DNA of 8,366 nt, taken from assembly GCA_947464365.1 (NCBI GenBank), contig CANHWS010000151.1:1-8366 (forward strand). Reading direction: 5' to 3'. Of this stretch, positions 1-7,236 are shown in pieces (the stretch's first letter is position 1; each line of letters starts with the position of its first letter). The position numbers and the translations under genes were made by a program. The DNA is from Cytophagaceae bacterium. GTDB taxonomy: Bacteria > Bacteroidota > Bacteroidia > Cytophagales > Flexibacteraceae. Below the pieces are notes generated by a model. The model ran no database searches and was not told the DNA's origin. It was given only the letters and a program-made list of their open reading frames with translations.

Positions 1-471
1 GGCAAAAAAGCCGGTCCGTACGCCGGGTTTGGTTTGGCGAAAGCTTGTTAGCCTAAAAATGCCGATCTGCCGCCTTACTGGTCGTCCCCCTGCCTTGGGC
101 CCATCAGGGCTTGGCATCATGTTGCCTTCGACGAAGGTGACTTGGCCAATTACTATTCCACTTAACTTTTGGATTTTAATTATTGTCGGAGGGTTTACCA
201 AAATCCAGGTACTGCCATTGTAGCGGTATCGACGACCTAGACGGTAACGATAAAACGGTTTCGGGTGTCTGCCAGAGTAGCGATTGGCCTGCCGCTCATA
301 ACGCTTGGATGATTTATTGCCTAAGCCTTGCCCGTGTTTGTGCCCGTGATTTTGCCCTAGTGCCCACCCAAACCCAACGCTACTGAAGACCATCAGCAAG
401 GTCAGGCAGAGGATGGACAACAATTTGGGGAGTGGCTTGATGGCGAGAGGGGGTAGCGATAATTGGGGCAT
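1..471 (-). CDS. Partial secreted protein, His/Arg-rich, possible carboxypeptidase-regulatory-like fold (C-terminus beyond window)
   Basis: The minus strand is open without a stop from ATG at 471-469 to the window edge, 157 codons, so this is the N-terminal part of a longer gene. Residues 1-40 look like a signal peptide: a short positively charged stretch (IKPLPK), a hydrophobic core (LLSILCLTLLMVFSSVGF) and a likely cleavage site near WALGQ. Residues about 41-85 are very basic and rich in His, Arg, Tyr and Gly (NHGHKHGQG, RYRLGRRYRY). From about residue 105 the text GQVTFVEGNMMPSPDGPKAGG resembles, from memory, the start of a carboxypeptidase-regulatory/CnaB-like beta-sandwich found in small exported Bacteroidota proteins; that link is inference. 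The long open frame, signal peptide and coherent composition argue it is real. The plus-strand frames at 29-223 and 183-386 are its shadows. No convincing promoter was found upstream. It is separated from the next gene by a terminator, so it is probably transcribed on its own. Its function is unknown. Confidence 0.8.
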   Translation of the reverse strand, partial: MPQLSLPPLAIKPLPKLLSILCLTLLMVFSSVGFGWALGQNHGHKHGQGLGNKSSKRYERQANRYSGRHPKPFYRYRLGRRYRYNGSTWILVNPPTIIKIQKLSGIVIGQVTFVEGNMMPSPDGPKAGGRPVRRQIGIFRLTSFRQTKPGVRTGFFA

Positions 472-888
472 GGCTGGGTCAACACAACAACAATGCCGTT
501 TTGGCCGTGACCCTCAGTTTTAGCCAGTGGTTAACAATTTCACCTTAGCGCATTCCTACCTACCCTTGTCACCGTGACCAAATAAGGGCGCTACCGAAAA
601 CCAAGTTCCGAAATCCAGACCTGCCACCGAAATCATGCTTCCCGATTCAGGTATGCCCCAAAATCCGATCAGTACCTACCTCGAGTCTAGGCTTGCAGAA
701 TAACAAAGCTTAGATACCCAATTTCATCAAAGGGCTAAAAAAGCATCTGCCTGAGCTTGTGGCATCAAAATACCGCGAGCTCAGGCAGAAGTGAACACCA
801 GGTTTGGTGCTGAGTATGTAACCTGTGGCAATCCTAAGCAAAGCAGAAGATAGGGCAGCTCTGCTCAGGTAACAGGATCGACAGACAA
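472..888. other. Intergenic region between the T9SS gene and the partial secreted gene
   Basis: No reading frame here looks coding on either strand. The clear feature is the intrinsic terminator at 737-789. A short dyad CACCA-ggtt-TGGTG lies between the stop codon of the large gene and that terminator. On the minus strand about 240 bases before the partial gene there is a near match to the Bacteroidota -7 box (TAAGCTTTG, one base too many in the spacer) with no well-placed -33 TTG, so no promoter is called. I see nothing else in this stretch. Confidence 0.6.
737..789 (-). terminator. Intrinsic terminator downstream of the T9SS cargo gene
   Basis: A perfect 12-base inverted repeat pairs 746-757 (TCTGCCTGAGCT) with 778-789 (AGCTCAGGCAGA) around a 20-base loop. 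Read on the minus strand, the stem is followed three bases later by six T (742-737). It lies about 100 bases after the stop codon of the large minus-strand gene. Stem, U-run and position together fit a Rho-independent terminator insulating that gene from the partial gene at 1-471. Confidence 0.85.
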
Positions 889-3800
889 CTACTCCTTCAC
901 CAACTTCTTGTAAGACACACCATCTGAAGTCAGGACCCTAACGACATAGGTTCCTTTAGCCAGGGAGCTAACATCCAGATTTTCGTGCTGGACATACTGA
1001 GATGTAATCAGCGTTCTGCCGAGGTTGTCAATAACATCCACCTGCTTGATATCACCATGGCTCAGTTTAAGCTGCACTGAAGACGAGGCAGGGTTCGGAA
1101 GCAGCGTAAGAGCTGGGGTTTCTGTACGGATCAAACTGGTAACAGTGTTGCGGAACTGGATGGTCAGGCCAATGAGCAACTGTGCAGTTAGCACTAAAGG
1201 TTGATCAGTGACTTGGATTGGCTGGGCAAAGCTAGGGTGATGCCAGTAAGCAACTGTGCCAGCATCTAGTGATGACAAGCCCTCAACCTTAATTTCCATA
1301 CCTGCAGTGGCACCCGACAGTGTCATAGGGATGATTTGCTGACCTGTGGGTGGCACTGAGTTAATCGCAAGTTTGTTACCCGCTATATCCGAGGTGGTAA
1401 TCTCAGGGCCTGATCCAGCAAGTTTGCGTGCATCCAGCTGAGGATCAAAGCCGGTGGTGGCGCTGCTCTCGAGGCGGATGGCTGCTTCATCAAGCATTTC
1501 GGTGCTATGGAGTTGCAGTTTCAAAACATTGCTAACCGAGCCAGAACGAAGGACGCCAGTACTGTTACTGGTAGTAGTAGCACTCATATTGACGGCCATA
1601 CTAGCCCCAGCACTAATGGCTTCCACAAAGAAGGCCTGACCAGGAGCAATCAGGTTAGATCCTTGGTTTATCGACACACCACCTACATAGCTAGCAAACT
1701 GTCCCATGGTAGAGTTCCAGACATGGATCTGACCATTGAGGTTACTTTTGGTCCAGCCAGTACTCGCATCCCAGTCCAGCCAAGCGGCATAAGGGTTTTT
1801 GACCAGGTTAAAGCCGTTAACTGAAGCAAAGCTGCAATTGTTGTCACAATACCTAAGCGCAAAGTTTACTGGCTCAAGGATAGGGGCACCACGGAAATAG
1901 AATGGCCCCATATTCATCCGGGTTCTGCTAATCCAGACACGCGCACCAAGGTCATTGCCTAGGCTTTGGTTAGGCCCCGATGGCTTGACATAACCATTGT
2001 TGACTGGCCAAACATTGTCTGTTGGGTCATACACAAAAATACTACCCAGCGCAGGGACACCATTGTTGTAAGTCTGGGAGGCTAGCGTATTGTTCTCGCC
2101 AAAGCCACTCACCCTATAGTCTTTGACTGGTGGGCCCAAGAACATCCAAGCTCCTGAAGTGCCACGCGGGCTGATATAGCGCTCTACTATGAATCGACTA
2201 GGATTAGTAAACGTACCACTTGATGTAGGGGTAATCACAGCCTGAGTAGTTGCATTGCTAGTCAAAAAGACCCTGCCCAAAGTAGGGTGTATGCGTGTGC
2301 TACCAAAAGTGGTGAGTTTGCTATTAACCCTTATTGTTTGCTCAATACTCAATGAAGCGTTCGTGTAAGCAAAGTTGCTGATCTCAATGTTGCCTGCGCC
2401 ATATATACGTGCACCAGATGTTGTCAAGGTACCTGTACCTGTAATGGTGCCTTCGTTCCGGATGATGCCATTAATGGTTAGGGATTGACTATTGAGGTTA
2501 ACTATTGCACCTGCTCTGACACTGATACGGTTATAGGTACGTGCACCTGTAATAGTAAGAGTGCCGCTATTTACCACAATGCTATCCACAGATCCATTCG
2601 GCAGGGCGCCGTTGCTCCAATTGTTTGCGTCCACATCATTACCAGTGCCATTCCAGACAAAAGAGTTGGCCGGCAAAACAGTAAGCGTAACTGGGTCCGA
2701 AACTTCGCTAGTGCAACCATTAGCAATGGTGCGCACGGTGTAGTCACCAGCCACGCCAGCATTGATGGTTTGGGTAGTGGCGTTGTTAGACCAGATGTAA
2801 GAAAAGCCAGCAGGGGCAGAAAGTGCTGATGTCATACCCGAGTTGATGATTAGGCGCCCACCGACAGTGATGGTTGGCTTGGCAGGTGGTGTGTTGACCG
2901 TGACAATCGTTGCTACGCTTACGTTGCTGGTACAGGTACCAATGATGGTACGCAGGGTATAGCTGCCAGCCGTGGTAACATTGATGCTCTGTGTGGTGGC
3001 ATTGTTGGACCAGAGATAGGACAAACCGGCTGGGCCAGAAAGGGTAACAGACCCACCTGTACAGAAGGTTGTAGGACCACTTGGGGTAATAGTTGGGCCA
3101 GCTGGCGGGGTGCATGGTGCTTCTGACAGGCCAGCAACATAAGAAAATGACTTACCACTAAGTGAAAGAAATTCACCACCTAGGTAAACACTTGAGCTAG
3201 AAACAGATACTGCATAAAGGGCTGCATTCGCATTAGGATTCCAGGAGCTGATAGCAGCCGAGGTCAAATCAAGTGCGGCAATCCGGTTCCTGGATTGTCC
3301 GCCAATGTTAGTAAAGCGCCCAGCGGCATATAAATTGGTCCCGCTAACTGCCAACGAACTGATTACGTCATTAGCGGTTGCAGCCCAGCTTGAAGCCAAG
3401 CCAGTAGATAAACTTACTGCTGCTATACGATCGCGGTTCTGACCTCCTATGTTGGTAAATGCGCCACCAGCATATAGGGTAGATCCTGAAATGGCTAAAG
3501 TATTAATAACGTTGTTCGCATTCGGGTTCCAGGTCGTTGCAAGGCCAGTAGACGGACTTAAGGCGGCTAGGCGGTTTCTGGTTTGGCCACCGATTGTACT
3601 AAAAGCACCACCAACATAAATGTCACTTCCATTTGGCAGAATGGCATTAACTGCACCACTGGCATTCGGATCCCAGCTCGTTAGGTTGCCAGTTGTTTCG
3701 TCAAAAGCCGCAATCCGATTTCTCGTTTGGCCGCCAGCTTGCGTAAAGTCTCCACCAACATAGATGATACCATTATTAACTGATATCGTCCTGGTAAAGG

Positions 3801-5220
3801 CATTGAGGTTTGGGCTCCAGCTATTGGCAAGGCCTGTTGTTGCATCAAGGGCCGCCGCCTTATTACGAGATTGCCCCCCAATGGTAGCGAAGTCACCACA
3901 AACATAAACCGTCGAGCCTTGTACATTGATGTTGTAAACAGTGCTGTTGGCATTCGGGTTCCAGTTCGTAAGTTGGCCTGTGGTAGCGTCCAGTGCGGCA
4001 ATGCGGTTCCTGATCTGGCCACCAAGACTTGTAAACTGACCTCCTACATATAATGATGTACCATTTACACCTAGGCACATCACGAGGCCATTGGCCGGCA
4101 AATTCAGACTATTAGGCACACCAGTTGTAGGATCAAGGGCGGCCAACCTAGACCTTTGCTGACCACCAATAGTGGTGAAATTGCCAAGGGCATAGACCAG
4201 ACCTCCGGTCACCACAGCACTTTGTACATAACCATTCGGGCTGGGGTTCCAGCTGGTGGCAAGCCCTGTGCTTGTATTCAGTGCGGCGATATAACATCTA
4301 CCTGCACTACCAATAAAGCAGAACTCGCCAGTTGCATAGAGTGTTGAGCCACTTAAGGCAAGCCCAAAAACATTGCCATCAGCCGATGGATTAAAGGAAG
4401 TAGCTAGCCCTGTAGTTGCGTCTAGTGCTGCAATCCGTACCCTAGTTTGGCCACCAATTGTGTTGAAAAGCCCACCAGCATAAACAGTAGAGCTACTAGC
4501 AACAATACTGCGTACAGTGCTGCTTGCATTTGGGTTCCATGCCGTGATATTGGTAGTAGAAAGGTCAAATGATGCTATTCTGTTTCTGGTCTGACCAGCA
4601 ATGGTCGTGAACCCACCACCTACATAAAGCGTATTACCAGCTACCGAAAAGGTCTCCACGACACCATTGGCACCTGGGTTCCAGCTAGTAACCTGGTTGG
4701 TAGCAACGTTGACAGATGCAATCAATATCCTTGTTTGGCCACCTACAGATGTAAAGCTACCACCAATGTATAGAATGTTACCAACGAGCGCCATTGACTG
4801 AACTCCTGCATCAATGCCAAAGCTAAATAACGGGTCAACAGTGTTGTTAGACAATATATGCGCAAGCCTAGATACAGATGTACCACCTACGGTAGTAAAG
4901 TCACCACCAATGTACCAGCCGCCGCTCCCATCCGGGATTACTGCATGCACATGACCAGTAGAAAAACCACCAGCAATAGTTAACGGGGTACCCGCAAGTT
5001 GCCCTGTCGTTGCTGACATCTGGGCGCCGCCACCAGTGTTGGGGCCAACGAATGTAAAATCACCTCCTATATATAGTGTATTGCCACTACGTGCGGTGGT
5101 GTAAACACGGCTATTCGCACCCAAAATGTTGGGGTTGTGTGCTGGCTCAGTAAATTGGGCCGATGAAATGAGACTGGTCAATATTAGCCAGCCGATTAAG
5201 AGCACTTTTAGAGCTTTCAT
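889..5220 (-). CDS. Large secreted protein: 14 delta-60/DUF5122-like propeller repeats, two Ig-like modules, type IX secretion C-terminal sorting domain
   Basis: The product is 1443 residues, exported by Sec and then presumably by the T9SS across the outer membrane to the surface or medium. I chose ATG 5220-5218 because it gives a clean signal peptide (MKALKVLLIG..., likely cleavage after SSA at residue 21); the frame extends 52 codons further upstream but that stretch is not signal-like. Residues 48 to about 702 hold 14 repeats of the type LYxGGxFTxIGGQxRNRIAALD...W(N)PNAN. Units 3-13 are each exactly 48 residues, consistent with beta-propeller blades of the delta-60 (DUF5122) kind. Residues 707-776 and 777-849 are two similar Ig-like/PKD-like modules (PAG[LF]SY[LI]WSNNATTQ). 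Residues 850-1015 are Thr/Gly/Asn-rich, beta-helix-like. Residues 1016-1360 carry phrases common in T9SS cargo (VERYIS, GFNLVKNPY, APGQAFFVEA). Residues 1366-1443 are the type A sorting domain (LLPNPASSS, KGTYVVRVL, YKKLVKE end). No catalytic motif is visible; a binding or adhesive role is inferred. It is monocistronic by its own terminator. Confidence 0.95.
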   Translation of the reverse strand: MKALKVLLIGWLILTSLISSAQFTEPAHNPNILGANSRVYTTARSGNTLYIGGDFTFVGPNTGGGAQMSATTGQLAGTPLTIAGGFSTGHVHAVIPDGSGGWYIGGDFTTVGGTSVSRLAHILSNNTVDPLFSFGIDAGVQSMALVGNILYIGGSFTSVGGQTRILIASVNVATNQVTSWNPGANGVVETFSVAGNTLYVGGGFTTIAGQTRNRIASFDLSTTNITAWNPNASSTVRSIVASSSTVYAGGLFNTIGGQTRVRIAALDATTGLATSFNPSADGNVFGLALSGSTLYATGEFCFIGSAGRCYIAALNTSTGLATSWNPSPNGYVQSAVVTGGLVYALGNFTTIGGQQRSRLAALDPTTGVPNSLNLPANGLVMCLGVNGTSLYVGGQFTSLGGQIRNRIAALDATTGQLTNWNPNANSTVYNINVQGSTVYVCGDFATIGGQSRNKAAALDATTGLANSWSPNLNAFTRTISVNNGIIYVGGDFTQAGGQTRNRIAAFDETTGNLTSWDPNASGAVNAILPNGSDIYVGGAFSTIGGQTRNRLAALSPSTGLATTWNPNANNVINTLAISGSTLYAGGAFTNIGGQNRDRIAAVSLSTGLASSWAATANDVISSLAVSGTNLYAAGRFTNIGGQSRNRIAALDLTSAAISSWNPNANAALYAVSVSSSSVYLGGEFLSLSGKSFSYVAGLSEAPCTPPAGPTITPSGPTTFCTGGSVTLSGPAGLSYLWSNNATTQSINVTTAGSYTLRTIIGTCTSNVSVATIVTVNTPPAKPTITVGGRLIINSGMTSALSAPAGFSYIWSNNATTQTINAGVAGDYTVRTIANGCTSEVSDPVTLTVLPANSFVWNGTGNDVDANNWSNGALPNGSVDSIVVNSGTLTITGARTYNRISVRAGAIVNLNSQSLTINGIIRNEGTITGTGTLTTSGARIYGAGNIEISNFAYTNASLSIEQTIRVNSKLTTFGSTRIHPTLGRVFLTSNATTQAVITPTSSGTFTNPSRFIVERYISPRGTSGAWMFLGPPVKDYRVSGFGENNTLASQTYNNGVPALGSIFVYDPTDNVWPVNNGYVKPSGPNQSLGNDLGARVWISRTRMNMGPFYFRGAPILEPVNFALRYCDNNCSFASVNGFNLVKNPYAAWLDWDASTGWTKSNLNGQIHVWNSTMGQFASYVGGVSINQGSNLIAPGQAFFVEAISAGASMAVNMSATTTSNSTGVLRSGSVSNVLKLQLHSTEMLDEAAIRLESSATTGFDPQLDARKLAGSGPEITTSDIAGNKLAINSVPPTGQQIIPMTLSGATAGMEIKVEGLSSLDAGTVAYWHHPSFAQPIQVTDQPLVLTAQLLIGLTIQFRNTVTSLIRTETPALTLLPNPASSSVQLKLSHGDIKQVDVIDNLGRTLITSQYVQHENLDVSSLAKGTYVVRVLTSDGVSYKKLVKE
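2665..3102 (-). repeat. Tandem Ig-like module duplication inside the T9SS protein
   Basis: Two adjacent modules (residues about 707-776 and 777-849) share the run SY[LI]WSNNATTQ[ST]IN and the ending RTI..CTS. The similarity is also visible in DNA, around 2770-2820 and 3000-3050. The first module has a Cys pair (residues 720 and 763) positioned like an Ig disulfide. The second keeps only the later Cys (836), its partner position being occupied by INSGM. This is best read as an internal duplication with loss of one cysteine. Confidence 0.7.
3115..5079 (-). repeat. Fourteen tandem propeller-type repeats, 144-bp period
   Basis: Inside the large gene, units begin at residues 48, 102, 149, 197, 245, 293, 341, 389, 437, 485, 533, 581, 629 and 677. 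From unit 3 to the start of unit 14 the spacing is exactly 48 codons with no insertion or deletion. Consensus: [TS][LV]Y[VA]GGxFTxIGGQxRNRIAALDxxTGxxxxWNPNANxxVxxxxVxGS. Units 1 and 2 differ in length (54 and 47) and unit 14 runs into the linker (CTPPAGPT). Unit 6 is unusual in carrying two Cys (residues 301 and 309) in the loop where others read TxIGGQxRN. Confidence 0.9.
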
Positions 5221-5277
5221 AATGGATAGAGAGTTGCGTAAAATTGGGTTCGGGAACGAGGGCACAATTAGTTTGTC

Positions 5278-5294
5278 CCATGTGGAGCACATGG
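5278..5294. promoter_or_regulatory. Dyad CCATGTG-N3-CACATGG upstream of the T9SS gene
   Basis: A perfect 7-base inverted repeat with a 3-base centre (GAG on plus) lies 58 bases before the start codon of the large minus-strand gene and about 127 bases before the possible plus-strand gene. The size and position fit an operator for a dimeric regulator or a small leader hairpin. No protein can be named, and no clear TTG/TAnnTTTG promoter pair was found next to it. Confidence 0.35.
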
Positions 5295-5347
5295 TAGCAA
5301 AACAGATTGAACTGTATTTCCAATAAAATATCAGAGGGTACCTAGAA

Positions 5348-5363
5348 TGGCGAATGATCGCCA
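5348..5363. repeat. Short inverted repeat TGGCGA-atga-TCGCCA
   Basis: A 6-base perfect stem with a 4-base loop lies in the region between the divergent large gene and the possible small gene. It could be a second operator half-site pair or a leader hairpin. At this size chance is a serious alternative. Confidence 0.25.
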
Positions 5364-5420
5364 ATGAGATGAGCAAAAGCTGCTAATGCAGTACGTGCCA
5401 CCAAATTGGGATACGATACT

Positions 5421-5702
5421 ATGCAATTGAAACATAGCACGCTTAAACAACCCCAGCTGGCCATAGCCAAGTCAAAGGGTCCGTATGAACTAGCTGGCAG
5501 TGGCCAGAACAGTACCATGAAAGTAAGGTCTGCCCTGATGAGCGAGGAGCTAGATTTAGCTTGTAGAGATCAAAAAGGTAGTCTTCATAGATTCAGGTTT
5601 TATGGCAAGGATGATATCCTATATACAATTGGAGATCTAGTAAGCAAAATTACACAAGGTCAACCTGAATTTAATAGCGAACCAGCATTAAAAGGTCATT
5701 AA
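5421..5702 (+). CDS. Possible small hypothetical protein, 93 residues
   Basis: An open frame runs on the plus strand from ATG 5421 to TAA 5700-5702; an in-frame TTG at 5406 would add five residues, and a later ATG at 5517 would leave 61. I do not recognise the protein. It has no signal peptide, membrane segment or cysteine motif. The second half (about residues 33-83) reads like a small soluble domain with mixed charge: MKVRSALMSEELDLACRDQK, then RFRFYGKDD and YTIGDLVSKI. It is the only plausible plus-strand gene in the window and no minus-strand frame competes with it. It sits divergently from the T9SS gene. No good Bacteroidota promoter was found; a TAnTTTG near 5270 with TTG 22 bases upstream is a weak candidate, far from the start. 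An inverted repeat followed by a T-rich run lies just downstream. Chance ORF remains possible. Confidence 0.42.
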   Translation: MQLKHSTLKQPQLAIAKSKGPYELAGSGQNSTMKVRSALMSEELDLACRDQKGSLHRFRFYGKDDILYTIGDLVSKITQGQPEFNSEPALKGH

Positions 5703-5734
5703 AAAAAGCAAACAGTGCGCCCTTAATACGAATC

Positions 5735-5807
5735 GTAAATCACAAATTATCAACTAACTAATCGTAAATTACTTAACTTATTACTAACCCATTCATTTGT
5801 GATTTAC
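5735..5807. repeat. 13-base inverted repeat GTAAATCACAAAT / ATTTGTGATTTAC
   Basis: 5735-5747 is perfectly complementary to 5795-5807, 47 bases apart. Between them at 5764-5772 is a third, self-complementary relative (GTAAATTAC), and AATCGTAAAT occurs twice (5731, 5760). On the plus strand the right arm is followed within ten bases by six T. It may be a weak terminator for the small plus-strand ORF, a set of operator sites, or the ends of a decayed small element. Confidence 0.55.
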
Positions 5808-6092
5808 TATTGTATTTTTTACAGATAAGCCAACAATAGCTTAGAGTCATGTATGGATCCACACAACAAAAATTTCGATTATATAAGGATATCAGCTGTA
5901 AAAACGGCCAAAAGTTTCGACTAATAAAACCAACGGCACTCACAAACACCATTACTTTGTTTAGTTAAATCATATTACCTATTCTCTTCTTTTTCAAGTA
6001 CGTTTAGCATCCAGATATATGCTTGGCTAATGTTAAACGCACAACCGCCAACCTTTGTTAAGCAGCATAATTCTTGGTCATGACCTGCAACA

Positions 6093-6133
6093 TAATAAGA
6101 CCAACTCCTTAGCTGTAGGATTTTGTCTTATTA
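6093..6133. repeat. Composite hairpin A (9-bp outer stem)
   Basis: TAATAAGAC (6093-6101) pairs perfectly with GTCTTATTA (6125-6133). Inside, TCCT (6106-6109) pairs with AGGA (6117-6120) around a 7-base loop, leaving a symmetric 4x4 internal loop. It is followed 25 bases later by a second hairpin of the same layout. There is no T-run on either side, so it is not a standard intrinsic terminator. Confidence 0.5.
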
Positions 6134-6158
6134 CCAAAGAAGTTGACTCAGTCGTGCG

Positions 6159-6207
6159 ATTATGGGTTGTTAGCGATCCCATTAGGGAACCTTTAACAAC
6201 CCATAAT
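6159..6207. repeat. Composite hairpin B (14-bp perfect outer stem), possible ftsY 3' structure
   Basis: ATTATGGGTTGTTA (6159-6172) pairs perfectly with TAACAACCCATAAT (6194-6207). Inside, TCCC (6177-6180) pairs with GGGA (6185-6188) around ATTA. In minus orientation it lies 67 bases after the ftsY stop codon and could stabilise or end that transcript, but the bases after it (CGCACG) are not a U-run. In DNA it could extrude as a cruciform. Confidence 0.6.
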
Positions 6208-6273
6208 ATTGTCTGGTTATTATAGGAGGCGGCCATAATCAAGCCAGTCCAAGGAAGGGACTATCTGCCTAAC

Positions 6274-7236
6274 CTAGTTATCGTTGCTGAATAGCGAGTC
6301 TACAAACTCGACCTTGTTGAAGAGCTGCAAATCCTGAATGCGCTCGCCCACGCCAATGTATTTGACGGGGATATTGAGCTGGTCAGATATGCTGATCACC
6401 ACGCCACCTTTGGCCGTGCCATCAAGCTTGGTGATAGCAAGGGAGGTTACTTCGGTAGCCTTCAGGAACTCTTGTGCTTGAATTAGGGCATTCTGACCGG
6501 TGCTACCGTCAAGCACAAGTAACACTTCGTGTGGTGCAGCATCGATGAATTTCTGCATCACCCGTTTGATCTTGGTCAGCTCGTTCATCAGGCCTACCTT
6601 GTTATGCAAGCGACCCGCTGTGTCGATAATGACCACATCGGCACCCATAGCCACGCCTTGTTTGACGGCGTCGAAGGCTACAGAGGCAGGGTCGGTGTTC
6701 ATGCCATGGCTGATGACAGGCACACCAGTGCGCTCGCCCCATAGCTTGAGCTGATCAACAGCCGCAGCACGGAACGTATCGGCAGCACCAAGAACAACCT
6801 TCTTGCCCATTCCGTGGAAGTGGGCTGCCAATTTGCCGATGGTAGTGGTTTTGCCAACACCATTGACCCCAACAACCATGATAACGTAGGGTTTGATGCC
6901 CGGAGGCAAGGCCATGTCCGCCGCCGAAACGCCATCGTTGTGTGGTGCCAATAAGGCTACCACCTCTTCGCGCAAGATTTTATCTAGCTCGTCCGTACCT
7001 AGGAACTTGTCTTTGGCAACCCTATCCTCGATCCGTTTGATGATCTTGACGGTAGTCTCGACGCCTACGTCTGCACCGATCAGGATTTCCTCTAAGTTAT
7101 CCAGGACCTCCTCGTCCACTTTTGACTTACCGACCAGAATTTTGCCTAGTCGGCCAAAAAAGCTCTCCTTGGTTTTTTGGAGGCCGTCGTCAAGTGTTTG
7201 TTTTTTCTCTTTGCTGAAGAAGTCGAAAAATCCCAT
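6274..7236 (-). CDS. ftsY: Signal recognition particle receptor FtsY (SRP54-type GTPase)
   Basis: FtsY receives ribosome-SRP complexes at the inner membrane; mutual GTP hydrolysis with Ffh hands nascent membrane proteins to SecYEG. The product is 320 residues: a short N-terminal amphipathic start (MGFFDFFSKEKK, probable lipid contact), a helical N domain (about 15-95) and the G domain (about 115-312). All GTPase motifs are intact: G1 GVNGVGKT at 123-130, the DTFRAAAVDQL motif at 153-163, DTAGRL at 205-210, TKLDGTAKGG at 269-278 and GVGERIQDL at 295-303. There is no long acidic A domain, normal for the short FtsY form. I chose ATG 7236-7234 because MGFFDFF is the usual family start; the frame extends 14 codons further upstream without family likeness. 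In this phylum ftsY usually follows DUF4295 closely; here 583 bases and a terminator intervene, so it probably has its own promoter, which I could not locate. Confidence 0.98.
   Translation of the reverse strand: MGFFDFFSKEKKQTLDDGLQKTKESFFGRLGKILVGKSKVDEEVLDNLEEILIGADVGVETTVKIIKRIEDRVAKDKFLGTDELDKILREEVVALLAPHNDGVSAADMALPPGIKPYVIMVVGVNGVGKTTTIGKLAAHFHGMGKKVVLGAADTFRAAAVDQLKLWGERTGVPVISHGMNTDPASVAFDAVKQGVAMGADVVIIDTAGRLHNKVGLMNELTKIKRVMQKFIDAAPHEVLLVLDGSTGQNALIQAQEFLKATEVTSLAITKLDGTAKGGVVISISDQLNIPVKYIGVGERIQDLQLFNKVEFVDSLFSNDN

Larger units (their letters stand above)
5703..6273. other. AT-rich intergenic region with several inverted repeats, 3' side of ftsY
   Basis: About 570 bases with no convincing coding frame, visibly richer in A/T than the flanks. 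It contains a 13-base inverted repeat (5735-5807), a palindrome GGTCATGACC (6076-6085), two composite hairpins (6093-6133, 6159-6207) and a small hairpin AGTCC-N7-GGACT (6246-6262) 11 bases after the ftsY stop codon. None has a clear T-run on the ftsY side, so the ftsY terminator is not certain. An AGGAGG at 6225-6230 on the plus strand is not followed by a reading frame. Confidence 0.6.

Noticed and set aside
1454..4347. Plus-strand and alternate-frame ORFs of 60-114 codons inside the T9SS gene
   Set aside because: These are shadows of the long repetitive minus-strand gene; several recur with the repeat period.
5221..5376. 52-codon N-terminal extension of the large T9SS gene
   Set aside because: The upstream 52 codons carry no signal-like order, while the ATG at 5220 gives a textbook signal peptide; the extension is the non-coding upstream region.
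6225..6230. AGGAGG Shine-Dalgarno-like run on the plus strand
   Set aside because: No start codon or open frame follows at the right distance, and this phylum seldom relies on such sites.
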